Of a stretch of DNA of 12,799 nt, positions 1 through 5,559 are shown piece by piece. Both the position numbers and the translations under genes were made by a program. How positions within the stretch are numbered: position 1 is the stretch's first letter; the number at the start of each line of letters is the position of its first letter. The stretch lies in contig DGRN01000004.1 in assembly GCA_002391075.1 (NCBI GenBank), forward strand, positions 1 to 12,799. The letters are read 5' to 3'. The stretch comes from Candidatus Saccharibacteria bacterium UBA4387. Its GTDB lineage: Bacteria > Patescibacteriota > Saccharimonadia > Saccharimonadales > Saccharimonadaceae. The notes below the pieces were generated by a model. It was not told the origin of the DNA. It worked only from the letters and a program-made list of their open reading frames with translations, and ran no database searches.

Positions 1-1286
1 GCCACAACCCAATGGATCTCCGCAAAGGCATCGAAGCTGCCGGCGCCGAAATCGTCAAGGGCATCGACAAAATGGCCGAAAAAATCGAAGGCGACGACAA
101 GAAAATCGCCGAAGTTGCCACCATTTCTGCCGGCGACGCCGAAATCGGCAAGCTTATCGCTGACGTTATCGCCAAAATCGGCAAAGACGGCGTCGTAACC
201 GTCGAGCAGGGCCAAGGCCTCGAAATGCAATCCGAAATCACTGAAGGCTTCAGCTACGACAAAGGCTTCGCCAGCGCATTCTTCGTCACCGACGCCAACC
301 GCCAAGAAGCCGTCTTCGACAAGCCAGAAATCCTCATCACCGACAAAAAGATTTCGGCCGTTCAAGATATCGTCCCGTTCCTCGAAAAAATGGCTCAGAC
401 CGGCCGCAAAGACCTCGTCATCATCGCCGAAGAAGTCGAAGGCGAAGCTCTTAGCGTTCTCGTCCTCAACAAACTCAAGGGCGTTTTCAACACGCTAGTT
501 CTCAAGGCGCCAGCATTCGGCGACCGCCGCAAACAAATCATGGAAGACATCGCCATCCTCACCGGCGCCACTGTCGTCTCCGCCGATAAAGGCATGAGCC
601 TCGAAGATGCCGGTCTCGAAGTTCTCGGTTCTGCACACAAGATTATCGCCACCAAGGATGAAACCACCATCATCAAGGGCAATGGTGAAGCTGCCGAAAT
701 CAAAGCTCGCATCGCCCAAATCAAGGCCCAGGCCGAAGCCAGCACCTCAGATTACGAAACTGGCGAATTCAACAAGCGCGCTGCCGCTCTCGAAGGTCGC
801 GTCGCCATCATCAAGGTCGGCGGTGCTACTGAAACCGAAATCGACGAAAAGAAATACCGTGTCGACGACGCCGTCGCAGCCACCAAAGCCGCTCTCGACG
901 AAGGCATCGTTCCGGGCGGTGGTGTCACTCTCGTCAATCTCAGCAAAAACATCAAAGACGACAACGCTGGCCAGACCATTCTAAAGAATGCTCTCAAGGC
1001 TCCATTTGTTCAAATCATGGAGAATGCCGGCCTCAACTCTCAGGCACTTCTCGCCCAGGTCGAAGCCGCCAAAGACGGGCAGGGCATCAACGTCATGACG
1101 CCAGAAAAAGGCCTCATCGACCTCAAGAAAGCCGGTGTTATCGACCCAGCTCGCGTCACTCGCGAAGCCGTCCAAAACGCCGTCAGCATCGCAGCAACCA
1201 CCATCACCATGGGCGCCCTCATCGTCGATCTCCCAGAGAAAGACAACGGCGCAGCTGCCGGTGCCGGCATGGGTGGCATGTACTAA
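1..1286 (+). CDS. groEL: GroEL chaperonin (60 kDa), 5'-truncated by window edge
   Basis: This is the large subunit of the ATP-driven chaperonin that folds proteins in the cytoplasm with GroES. The frame is open to the window edge and reads H-N-P before M-D-L-R-K-G, matching the E. coli NPMDLKRG segment near residue 112. The ATG at 12 is therefore internal, and about 110 N-terminal residues, including the first ATP-binding motifs, lie upstream. Visible landmarks are the apical-domain stretch KAPAFGDRRK, the TSDYETGEFNKRAAALEGRVAIIKVGG region of the returning intermediate domain (abbreviated here as TSDY to KVGG), the equatorial EGIVPGGGVTLV motif and the MGALIVDLPEKD end. The C-terminus GAGMGGMY keeps a short form of the flexible GGM tail. 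Codons are strongly biased to C-ending forms, as in highly expressed genes. No groES is visible. Two terminators follow. Identification is secure from direct motif recognition. Confidence 0.98.
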   Translation, partial: HNPMDLRKGIEAAGAEIVKGIDKMAEKIEGDDKKIAEVATISAGDAEIGKLIADVIAKIGKDGVVTVEQGQGLEMQSEITEGFSYDKGFASAFFVTDANRQEAVFDKPEILITDKKISAVQDIVPFLEKMAQTGRKDLVIIAEEVEGEALSVLVLNKLKGVFNTLVLKAPAFGDRRKQIMEDIAILTGATVVSADKGMSLEDAGLEVLGSAHKIIATKDETTIIKGNGEAAEIKARIAQIKAQAEASTSDYETGEFNKRAAALEGRVAIIKVGGATETEIDEKKYRVDDAVAATKAALDEGIVPGGGVTLVNLSKNIKDDNAGQTILKNALKAPFVQIMENAGLNSQALLAQVEAAKDGQGINVMTPEKGLIDLKKAGVIDPARVTREAVQNAVSIAATTITMGALIVDLPEKDNGAAAGAGMGGMY

Positions 1287-1332
1287 ACCAAAATCCAAAC
1301 CACGCGCGCAAACAACTTCGCGCCCCAAACAC

Positions 1333-1366
1333 AAAGAGTCGGGCTCACACACCGACTCTTTTTTTT
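1333..1366 (+). terminator. Rho-independent terminator of groEL
   Basis: A perfect 10-bp inverted repeat (AAAGAGTCGG with CCGACTCTTT, loop of 9 bases) is followed by an uninterrupted run of eight T. It lies 46 bases after the groEL stop and faces the same way. Confidence 0.92.
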
Positions 1367-1398
1367 CATCAACAATCTCCAAAACATCCGCCAACAAA

Positions 1399-1423
1399 AA
1401 ATCCGCCCTCAAACGGCGGATTT
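1399..1423. terminator. Bidirectional terminator between convergent genes
   Basis: A 9-bp perfect stem (AAATCCGCC with GGCGGATTT, 7-base loop) is flanked by an A-run at 1395-1401 and a T-rich side at 1421-1429. Read on either strand it is a hairpin followed by U-rich sequence. It can back up the groEL terminator and also end the minus-strand gene that stops at 1434, ten bases away. Confidence 0.85.
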
Positions 1424-1433
1424 ATTTTTGCTA

Positions 1434-1967
1434 CTAATCCTGCTTTTTCAAGCCCATCTCATCAATCTTTTCGATAATGTAGAGCAGGGCTTCTGCACGC
1501 GCTTTCTCGTTCGCAATCTTCCCAGCGACCGCATAGGCAGGCTCAAAACTCGCCTTATCATCAAGCGCATCAATAATATCCTGATAAATCGCAAATTTTT
1601 TCTCTGGCGACATCTCAATCTTATCCAAAATCGGGCGAATATCACTCAAAGCCTTCGAGCGCACATTATCCAAATCCGGATCGCCATAATTCGCGCGATC
1701 ACCAGAATTCGTGATAATCGCCGGCGCAGCATTCTCATCAACCTTCTTGTCGCCCTTATCCTCAGCCTTCGACTCCTCCGGAGTTGGCACATCAATCGCT
1801 GGCGCCGCAGGCGCTGGAAAATCCGGCATCGGCACATTAATGCCGCCACTTACACTATTTTCAATATCAGCCACAACATCAGCACTATTATTCTGATTCG
1901 TAGATGCATTCGTGATGTTGTTTATTGCTTGCTGCAGTTCGTCCTGCGCAATATCATTATTGTTCAT
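1434..1967 (-). CDS. Hypothetical protein with disordered N-terminus and helical C-terminal domain
   Basis: This 177-residue soluble protein has no signal peptide or membrane segment. Residues 1-90 are rich in N, D, P and A, with a run like PMPDFPAPAAPAIDVPTP, and are probably disordered. Residues 100-177 look like a compact helical domain with alternating charged and hydrophobic positions, including DIRPILDKIEMSPEKKF and ALLYIIEKIDEM. I recall similar helical domains as conserved hypothetical proteins in Saccharibacteria but cannot name a function. A GTG at 1976 is possible, but the ATG at 1967 is preferred because AGGTGGG (minus strand, 1979-1973) sits 5 bases before it. The next gene upstream on the same strand stops 46 bases away, so the two may be co-transcribed. 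The gene ends in TAG just before the shared terminator. The reading frame is secure; the function is unknown. Confidence 0.85.
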   Translation of the reverse strand: MNNNDIAQDELQQAINNITNASTNQNNSADVVADIENSVSGGINVPMPDFPAPAAPAIDVPTPEESKAEDKGDKKVDENAAPAIITNSGDRANYGDPDLDNVRSKALSDIRPILDKIEMSPEKKFAIYQDIIDALDDKASFEPAYAVAGKIANEKARAEALLYIIEKIDEMGLKKQD

Positions 1968-2013
1968 TTTACCCACCTTTTTCTATTCTTAATATTACAT
2001 TAACACGTTTACG

Positions 2014-2484
2014 CTAAATTCTCAACCACCGCACCAGCTGATCAATCAAATCAAGATGCACCGGCTCCATCGCCAAACGCTCACCAAATATATCAACAAT
2101 TTGCTCGCCCAACTCCTCAGGGAAGTAAATCATAATCCTCGGCGAAAAGCGCTTCTTCGGCATCAATACAATCGAATAGTGATTACTCTCATTTAACACG
2201 CCAAACGAACGATAATCGGCAAACAGCAAAGAATTTCGCCCCTCATTCAAACCATCCGGCGTCAACTCATAGTGCAAAGTCCTCGGCGCGCGGCTCACAT
2301 ACACAATCAGCGCAACGGCAGCAACCACCACCAACGCCAAAGTACTCCATTGTTTGAAAATAATTGTCAAAATAATCAGAGCAACAGTAACAACGCCCAT
2401 GATCACATACCATCCGGACGTCCTCTTATATTCTATGTATTCTTTCGCGTCCCATTCTACTAGGACATCACTATTCTTTGCCAT
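2014..2484 (-). CDS. Two-helix membrane protein with C-terminal cytosolic domain, function unknown
   Basis: This is a 156-residue protein starting MAKNSDVLVEWDAKEY. Two hydrophobic helices (about residues 25-43 and 47-64) form a hairpin. They are followed by a basic turn (SRAPRTL) and a beta-rich C-terminal region of about 90 residues (HYELTPDGL, FADYRSFGVL, SIVLMPKKRF). This resembles the topology of small PH-like (bPH) membrane proteins, but that is inference only. The same frame runs upstream to 2586, but that would overlap tRNA-Ser, so the start was placed at 2484. A TATAAT hexamer ends 6 bases before this ATG, suggesting a leaderless mRNA; an ATG at 2499 is less likely because it precedes that box. 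The gene stops with TAG. It is likely linked to the hypothetical gene downstream. Confidence 0.82.
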   Translation of the reverse strand: MAKNSDVLVEWDAKEYIEYKRTSGWYVIMGVVTVALIILTIIFKQWSTLALVVVAAVALIVYVSRAPRTLHYELTPDGLNEGRNSLLFADYRSFGVLNESNHYSIVLMPKKRFSPRIMIYFPEELGEQIVDIFGERLAMEPVHLDLIDQLVRWLRI

Positions 2485-2490
2485 ACTATC

Positions 2491-2496
2491 ATTATA
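2491..2496 (-). promoter_or_regulatory. -10 box directly upstream of the 2484 start
   Basis: The minus strand reads TATAAT, followed by six bases and the ATG. A transcript started at the usual distance would begin at or within a base of the start codon. No convincing -35 hexamer is seen at 17-18 bases. Confidence 0.5.
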
Positions 2497-2525
2497 CATT
2501 AGCGCCTTCGCAAAATAAAGCCAAC

Positions 2526-2550
2526 AAAAAATACCCAATCTCTTGAGTAT
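2526..2550 (-). terminator. Terminator after tRNA-Ser
   Basis: On the minus strand a 6-bp hairpin (ATACTC with GGGTAT, one G-U pair, 8-base loop) is followed by six T. It starts 4 bases after the tRNA CCA end. This makes the tRNA a separate transcription unit from the membrane protein gene that follows it. Confidence 0.7.
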
Positions 2551-2554
2551 CTTT

Positions 2555-2647
2555 TGGCGGAGGGTGAGAGATTCGAACTCTCGCACCAGCTTTCGCCAGT
2601 CTAACGATTTAGCAAACCGTCCCCTTCAGCCACTTGGGTAACCCTCC
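2555..2647 (-). tRNA. tRNA-Ser(GCT), CCA encoded
   Basis: A 93-base class II tRNA decodes AGC/AGU serine codons. The acceptor strands GGAGGGT and ACCCTCC pair perfectly, followed by discriminator G and an encoded CCA. The anticodon arm is ACGGTTTGCTAAATCGT with anticodon GCT. A long variable arm (around GACTGGCGAAAGCTGGT) precedes the T arm GAGAGTTCGAATCTCTC. The D arm contains AAGTGGCTGAAGGGG. All expected serine features are present and the folding is direct, so confidence is high. Confidence 0.97.
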
Positions 2648-2656
2648 AATACATCT

Positions 2657-2686
2657 ATTTTAGCACACTTTTTCTAGATAAGCCAA
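2657..2686 (-). promoter_or_regulatory. Promoter of tRNA-Ser
   Basis: The minus strand shows TTGGCT, an 18-base spacer, and TAAAAT preceded by TGC (extended -10). The -10 ends 9 bases before the mature tRNA 5' end. The 14-base core AAGTGTGCTAAAAT is nearly identical to the cores of two other promoters in this window. Confidence 0.65.
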
Positions 2687-2698
2687 GCCCCTAAGTAT

Positions 2699-2727
2699 TT
2701 GCATTTTTTGCAAAAGTGTGATATAAT
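2699..2727 (+). promoter_or_regulatory. Promoter of the single-module pilin-like gene
   Basis: TTGCAT, a 17-base spacer and TATAAT, with an extended TGA before the -10. An inverted repeat TTTGCA-N5-TGCAAA (2698-2714) overlaps the -35 and spacer and could be an operator. The predicted transcript starts near 2734. Confidence 0.75.
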
Positions 2728-2756
2728 AGAAATATATTTAACGAATGGGATACAAT

Positions 2757-3152
2757 ATGAAAAATATCATCAAGAAAGCAACCGCTCTTGCAACTATCGC
2801 AAGTGCAAACCTCAGCCTCGCCGTCAACAATGCATTCGGCGCCTCTAACTACGAAAATCCAGCCGCCGCCGGCGCCGAAGCTGCTCGTGCCAACGGCATG
2901 CCAGCCATCCTTCTCGGTACCGATGGTGCCTTCACTCGCATCACCAACACCGTTCTTTACGCGGTCGGCCTCATCGCCGTCATCATGCTCGTTCTCGGTG
3001 GCTTCAAATACATCATCTCCGGTGGTGACAGCAAAAAAGTCGATTCCGCCAAAAACACCATCCTCTATGCCATCATCGGTCTAATCATCGCCGTCTTTGC
3101 ATACGCCATCGTTAACTTTGTCATTGGCGCCATCGGCAGCGTCAGCGAATAA
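2757..3152 (+). CDS. Secreted pilin-like protein, single VirB2/TrbC-type two-helix module
   Basis: This 131-residue protein has an N-terminal signal peptide (MKNIIKKATALATIASA, cleavage likely near residues 26-30), a polar stretch of about 25 residues, and one pilin-like module. In the module, two hydrophobic helices (about 66-82 and 100-125) flank the short basic loop ISGGDSKKVDSAKNT. This fits VirB2/TrbC-like type IV secretion pilins; CPR members are placed in a T4SS-pilin family. The mature protein would sit in the membrane with the basic loop in the cytoplasm and could polymerise. An in-frame ATG at 2745 is possible, but 2757 has GGGA 6 bases upstream. Codon bias resembles groEL, suggesting high expression. 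The gene is convergent with the comF locus, with only one base between the stop codons. Confidence 0.88.
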   Translation: MKNIIKKATALATIASANLSLAVNNAFGASNYENPAAAGAEAARANGMPAILLGTDGAFTRITNTVLYAVGLIAVIMLVLGGFKYIISGGDSKKVDSAKNTILYAIIGLIIAVFAYAIVNFVIGAIGSVSE

Positions 3153-3153
3153 T

Positions 3154-3819
3154 TTAGCCGCTCTTCGCCAGAAGGGCAACAGAAATTTCGCACGCCCCAT
3201 TCGCCTTTAAGAGCTCGCAGGCAGATTTTATACTACTCCCGGTCGTTCAAACATCATCGACCAACAAAATCCGCCCACCGAGCTCTTTTTCTTTGCGCAC
3301 GCAAAACGCCTCTTTAGCCTGCAAAATCCTTTTCTCCATCGACGCTCCAACTTGCGTCGTATTTTTATTCCTCCCCAGCAATTCCACATATTTCCCGCCA
3401 CTTAGCTCCGCCAGCCGCCGGCATATCTTTCCGATATGATCAAAACCTCGTTCCCGCACATGCCTCCCAATCGTCGGTACCGGCACAATTTTCACGCCAC
3501 CGCAATCACCAAGCCGCGCCCACAACAATTCCGCCAAATCAAAATATGCCGCCCGTTTCGCCTTGAACTTATACTCATTTATCAACTCCTTCAGTACTCC
3601 ACGACGCCATCCTACGCAAAACTGCCTATCAAAGGGCAGAGCACACTCACCGCATCGCCCACCAACAATCTCCATCCCGCAATTCAAACACCGCCTTCAT
3701 TCTTCCGAAATGATGTAATTTTTACAACAATCACACAAAATTCCTCCCATTTTACCGCAAGAAACACAGGGATTCGGACACATCATTTCGCTAATTTTTA
3801 AAATCATTGTATTTTTCAC
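3154..3819 (-). pseudogene. comF: ComF-type amidophosphoribosyltransferase interrupted by two in-frame TGA codons
   Basis: ComF proteins are PRTase-fold proteins with N-terminal zinc ribbons, linked to natural DNA uptake. The full frame is 222 codons, matching the family length. GTG at 3819 has AAGGAGGT 6 bases upstream. Zinc-ribbon pairs are CVSC (18-21) with CDCC (29-32), and CLNC (44-47) with CGEC (56-59). Next come the family segment GWRRGVLKELINEYKFKAKR, then VPVPTIGRHVRERGFDH, the NTTQVGAS segment, and the PRPP loop VDDV-x-TTGSS. Codons 41 (3697-3699) and 191 (3247-3249) are both TGA; no frameshift is present and all motifs remain collinear. The second TGA splits the PRPP loop, so any single uninterrupted product (for example TTG at 3687 to 3247) would lack TTGSS and the last 30 residues. 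The simplest reading is a recent pseudogene. UGA readthrough or an assembly error are alternatives. Confidence 0.82.
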
Positions 3820-3825
3820 AACAAT

Positions 3826-3833
3826 ACCTCCTT
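3826..3833 (-). promoter_or_regulatory. Strong Shine-Dalgarno site of comF
   Basis: The minus strand reads AAGGAGGT with 6 bases to GTG at 3819. The next in-frame ATG (3807) is 18 bases away, so this site decides the GTG start. It also shows that the 5' end of the interrupted locus is intact. Confidence 0.75.
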
Positions 3834-3838
3834 ATCCC

Positions 3839-3867
3839 TTGATTTTAAGAAAAAAGCTCTCTATAAT
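3839..3867 (+). promoter_or_regulatory. Promoter of the Hsp20 gene
   Basis: TTGATT, exactly 17 bases, then TATAAT. It sits in the 86-base divergent gap between the comF and hsp20 start codons. No clear CIRCE or HAIR heat-shock operator is seen, so stress control cannot be claimed from the sequence. Confidence 0.75.
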
Positions 3868-3905
3868 AAAGCTTAAAGAGTGTAATAGTGGAGGAAAAAT
3901 ATATT

Positions 3906-4424
3906 ATGGCTCGCAAACAAGACGAAATGAGCTTAGACGATGAGCTCACTGCCGCCTTCTTGTCTGAAGAGGGCAATTCTGGTTTAGTTGCTGATGAGGA
4001 AATGGTGGATGCCCCAGACAACACTCCAGCCACAACAATCGAAGAAAGCTACGTCGAAGACGACGCAGCCGACAACTGGGAAGAAGGCCTCGACGAACTT
4101 CCAGGCCAACTCGCAGTCGACGTTTATGAAACTGCAACAAAATTAATCGTAAAAGCCCGCACCGCCGGCATCGAGCGCAAAGATCTCGATGTCTCCATCA
4201 CGGACAACACCCTCACTATTTCCGGTGTTCTTAGCGGCGGCGAAGACGACAAAGCCACACAGTGGCACATTCAGGAATGCTACTGGGGCGAATTTAGCCG
4301 CACCATCGCACTACCAGTCCAGGTCAAAGAAGATGGCGTCGAAGCAGTCCTCAAAGATGGCGTCCTCACCATTACGTTTGAAAAGGAACGCGTCGTCGAA
4401 GCCAAGCGCATCCCAATCAACTAA
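3906..4424 (+). CDS. Small heat-shock protein, Hsp20/alpha-crystallin family
   Basis: This 172-residue ATP-independent holdase binds unfolding proteins in the cytoplasm. The alpha-crystallin domain spans about residues 67-160: QLAVDVYETATKLIVKA, then GIERKDLDVSITDNTLTISG, and the late strand signature VLKDGVLTITFEKE. The C-terminus RIPIN carries the I-x-I motif used for oligomer assembly. Residues 1-65 are unusually acidic (about twenty D/E) and probably disordered. Start choice: GTG at 3888 lies at the ribosome-binding site itself, so ATG 3906 is used, with GGAGG at 3890-3894 (spacing 11). The gene is monocistronic, with its own promoter and a UUCG-capped terminator. Family assignment is firm. 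Confidence 0.93.
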   Translation: MARKQDEMSLDDELTAAFLSEEGNSGLVADEEMVDAPDNTPATTIEESYVEDDAADNWEEGLDELPGQLAVDVYETATKLIVKARTAGIERKDLDVSITDNTLTISGVLSGGEDDKATQWHIQECYWGEFSRTIALPVQVKEDGVEAVLKDGVLTITFEKERVVEAKRIPIN

Positions 4425-4436
4425 AACCCAAAAACC

Positions 4437-4460
4437 AAAACTCCCTTCGGGGAGTTTTTT
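4437..4460 (+). terminator. Rho-independent terminator of hsp20
   Basis: The hairpin CTCCC-TTCG-GGGAG has a stable UUCG tetraloop closed by C-G. It is extended by A/T pairs and followed by six T, 12 bases after the stop codon. Confidence 0.93.
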
Positions 4461-4515
4461 GTTGCGCAAGCCACAGCATATTACCGCGCGCCGCACAGCA
4501 ACAAGCCGCCACCAA

Positions 4516-4545
4516 CAAAAACCTCTCCCGAAAATTCGAGAGAGG
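4516..4545 (-). terminator. Terminator of the minus-strand pilin-like operon
   Basis: On the minus strand CCTCTCTCG pairs with CGGGAGAGG (one U-G pair, 6-base loop) and is followed by TTTTTG. It lies 26 bases past the stop at 4572 and marks the operon end. The 55 bases between this and the hsp20 terminator hold nothing recognisable. Confidence 0.88.
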
Positions 4546-4571
4546 AGAGAATTGCAATTTCGCAGAACTTT

Positions 4572-5144
4572 CTATTTCGCAATCATACCAATCACGAAGT
4601 TCACAATCGCGCTAGCAAAGATACAGATAACTAGACCAATCAGACCCCACATCAAAGTATCCTTACTTTTCCTAATTCTACCCGGATCGCCGGTCGAAAT
4701 CATCATGTTAATGCCGCCGATCAAGACCACTACGACCGCAACCAAACCCAAAATGCCAAACAGCGCATTCAGGATTATGCTCACAGCGCCTGCCGCCGTA
4801 CCAGCCAGCTCCGGCCCTTGACCCTTAATAATTAAGAACACCCAGCTAATGATCTGATACGCATAAATCACAACCACCAAGCCAACAACCCCCCACAAGA
4901 TGCAATCTTTACCTTTTTTAACGGCCTGCGGATTACCAGCTGACGTCAGAAGCAAAATACCGCCATAGGCCACCATCAAAACAGCCAAACTAACACATAT
5001 TGCCAAAATCATACCCTGAAGGCTACCAATCGCGTTCAGAGCCATGCTTATAATTTCGCCAATCGAGCCACGGCAGGCACCGCCCGCGCCAGCACAAGCC
5101 TGATTCTCCCATCCACCTATTTTTAATACATTCAAGAGATACAT
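4572..5144 (-). CDS. Tandem (two-module) VirB2/TrbC-like membrane protein
   Basis: This 190-residue protein has four membrane helices arranged as two copies of one module. Module 1 (about 30-107) has the loop TSAGNPQAVKKGKDCILWG. Module 2 (about 118-190) has the loop ISTGDPGRIRKSKDTLMWG. Each copy has a helix ending in G-G, the basic S-x-G-[DN]-P loop, and a second helix starting W-G-[VL]-[VI]-G-L. Unlike its neighbours it shows no clear signal peptide; the N-terminus instead carries C-A-G-A-G-G-A-C. Positive-inside reasoning puts both basic loops in the cytoplasm. ATG 5144 has GGAG 7 bases upstream. It is the last gene of the four-gene operon, 22 bases after the preceding stop. The role is inferred as a pilus-like or membrane-platform subunit of a T4SS-like machine. 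Confidence 0.88.
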   Translation of the reverse strand: MYLLNVLKIGGWENQACAGAGGACRGSIGEIISMALNAIGSLQGMILAICVSLAVLMVAYGGILLLTSAGNPQAVKKGKDCILWGVVGLVVVIYAYQIISWVFLIIKGQGPELAGTAAGAVSIILNALFGILGLVAVVVVLIGGINMMISTGDPGRIRKSKDTLMWGLIGLVICIFASAIVNFVIGMIAK

Positions 5145-5166
5145 TTAAGAACTCCAGTTACTTCAA

Positions 5167-5559
5167 TTACGAAATGTGTTGCAGAATAAAGTTAACAATC
5201 GCGAACGAGAAGATTACGACCAACAAGCCAACAATACCCCAAATCATCGTATCCTTGCCTTTCTTCACTTTGCCAGGATCACCGGTCGATGTCATAAAGT
5301 GAATACCGCCCAAAATAATCACAATCACAGCAACGATACCCATCATAGAGAAAACAAAATTAAAGATGCCCTTTAAGCTCTCCGTCAAATTCCCAGTATC
5401 AACCCCACCTTCGCTTTCGCCCTCGAAAATCTCCGCGGCCTTTTTCGCGTTTTCCTTTGGATTTACATTAATTGCGCTAACCGGAGCAGTGCAGAGCAAA
5501 CTTCCGCCCAGCATTATCATACCGGCCAAACCCGCCAGCATCATTTTAATTTTATTCAT
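5167..5559 (-). CDS. Single-module secreted pilin-like protein (VirB2/TrbC type)
   Basis: This 130-residue protein has a signal peptide (MNKIKMMLAGLAGMIMLGGS, cleavage probably after PVSA at 29), a charged linker (30-60), and one module. Its helices are about 66-88 and 103-126, and its loop is TSTGDPGKVKKGKDTMIWG. The architecture matches the protein encoded at 2757 and is the minimal form of the module repeated in its neighbours. AAGGAG (minus strand, 5572-5567) lies 7 bases before the ATG and falls inside the 3' end of the preceding gene. The two genes overlap by 8 bases, which suggests coupled translation. The product may be the main polymerising subunit of this operon, but that is inference. 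Confidence 0.88.
   Translation of the reverse strand: MNKIKMMLAGLAGMIMLGGSLLCTAPVSAINVNPKENAKKAAEIFEGESEGGVDTGNLTESLKGIFNFVFSMMGIVAVIVIILGGIHFMTSTGDPGKVKKGKDTMIWGIVGLLVVIFSFAIVNFILQHIS

Noticed and set aside
395..1412. Long minus-strand and alternative-frame open frames within groEL
   Set aside because: They are shadows of a GC-rich, C-ending codon bias. Their products are low-complexity and have no ribosome site, and groEL homology covers the same bases.
2485..2586. Upstream extension of the membrane protein gene at 2014 to a start at 2586
   Set aside because: It would run through the tRNA-Ser terminator and into the tRNA itself. The start at 2484 fits a -10 box and gives a sensible N-terminus.
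3159..3177. Hairpin GCTCTTC-gcca-GAAGGGC after the pilin-like gene as a terminator
   Set aside because: It has no T-run on either strand and lies within the comF 3' coding end, so no terminator was called.
3154..3819. Genome-wide UGA recoding (UGA as Gly, code 25, or Trp, code 4) to explain the comF stops
   Set aside because: groEL, the 901-residue VirB6-like gene and all other long frames contain no internal TGA despite many Gly and Trp codons. The gene ending at 7609 uses tandem TGA TGA as its stop with an ATGA overlap. The evidence favours the standard bacterial code.
3888..3905. GTG start at 3888 for the Hsp20 gene
   Set aside because: The GTG is part of the GTGGAGG ribosome-binding region, so it cannot also be served by it. 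ATG 3906 is the natural start.
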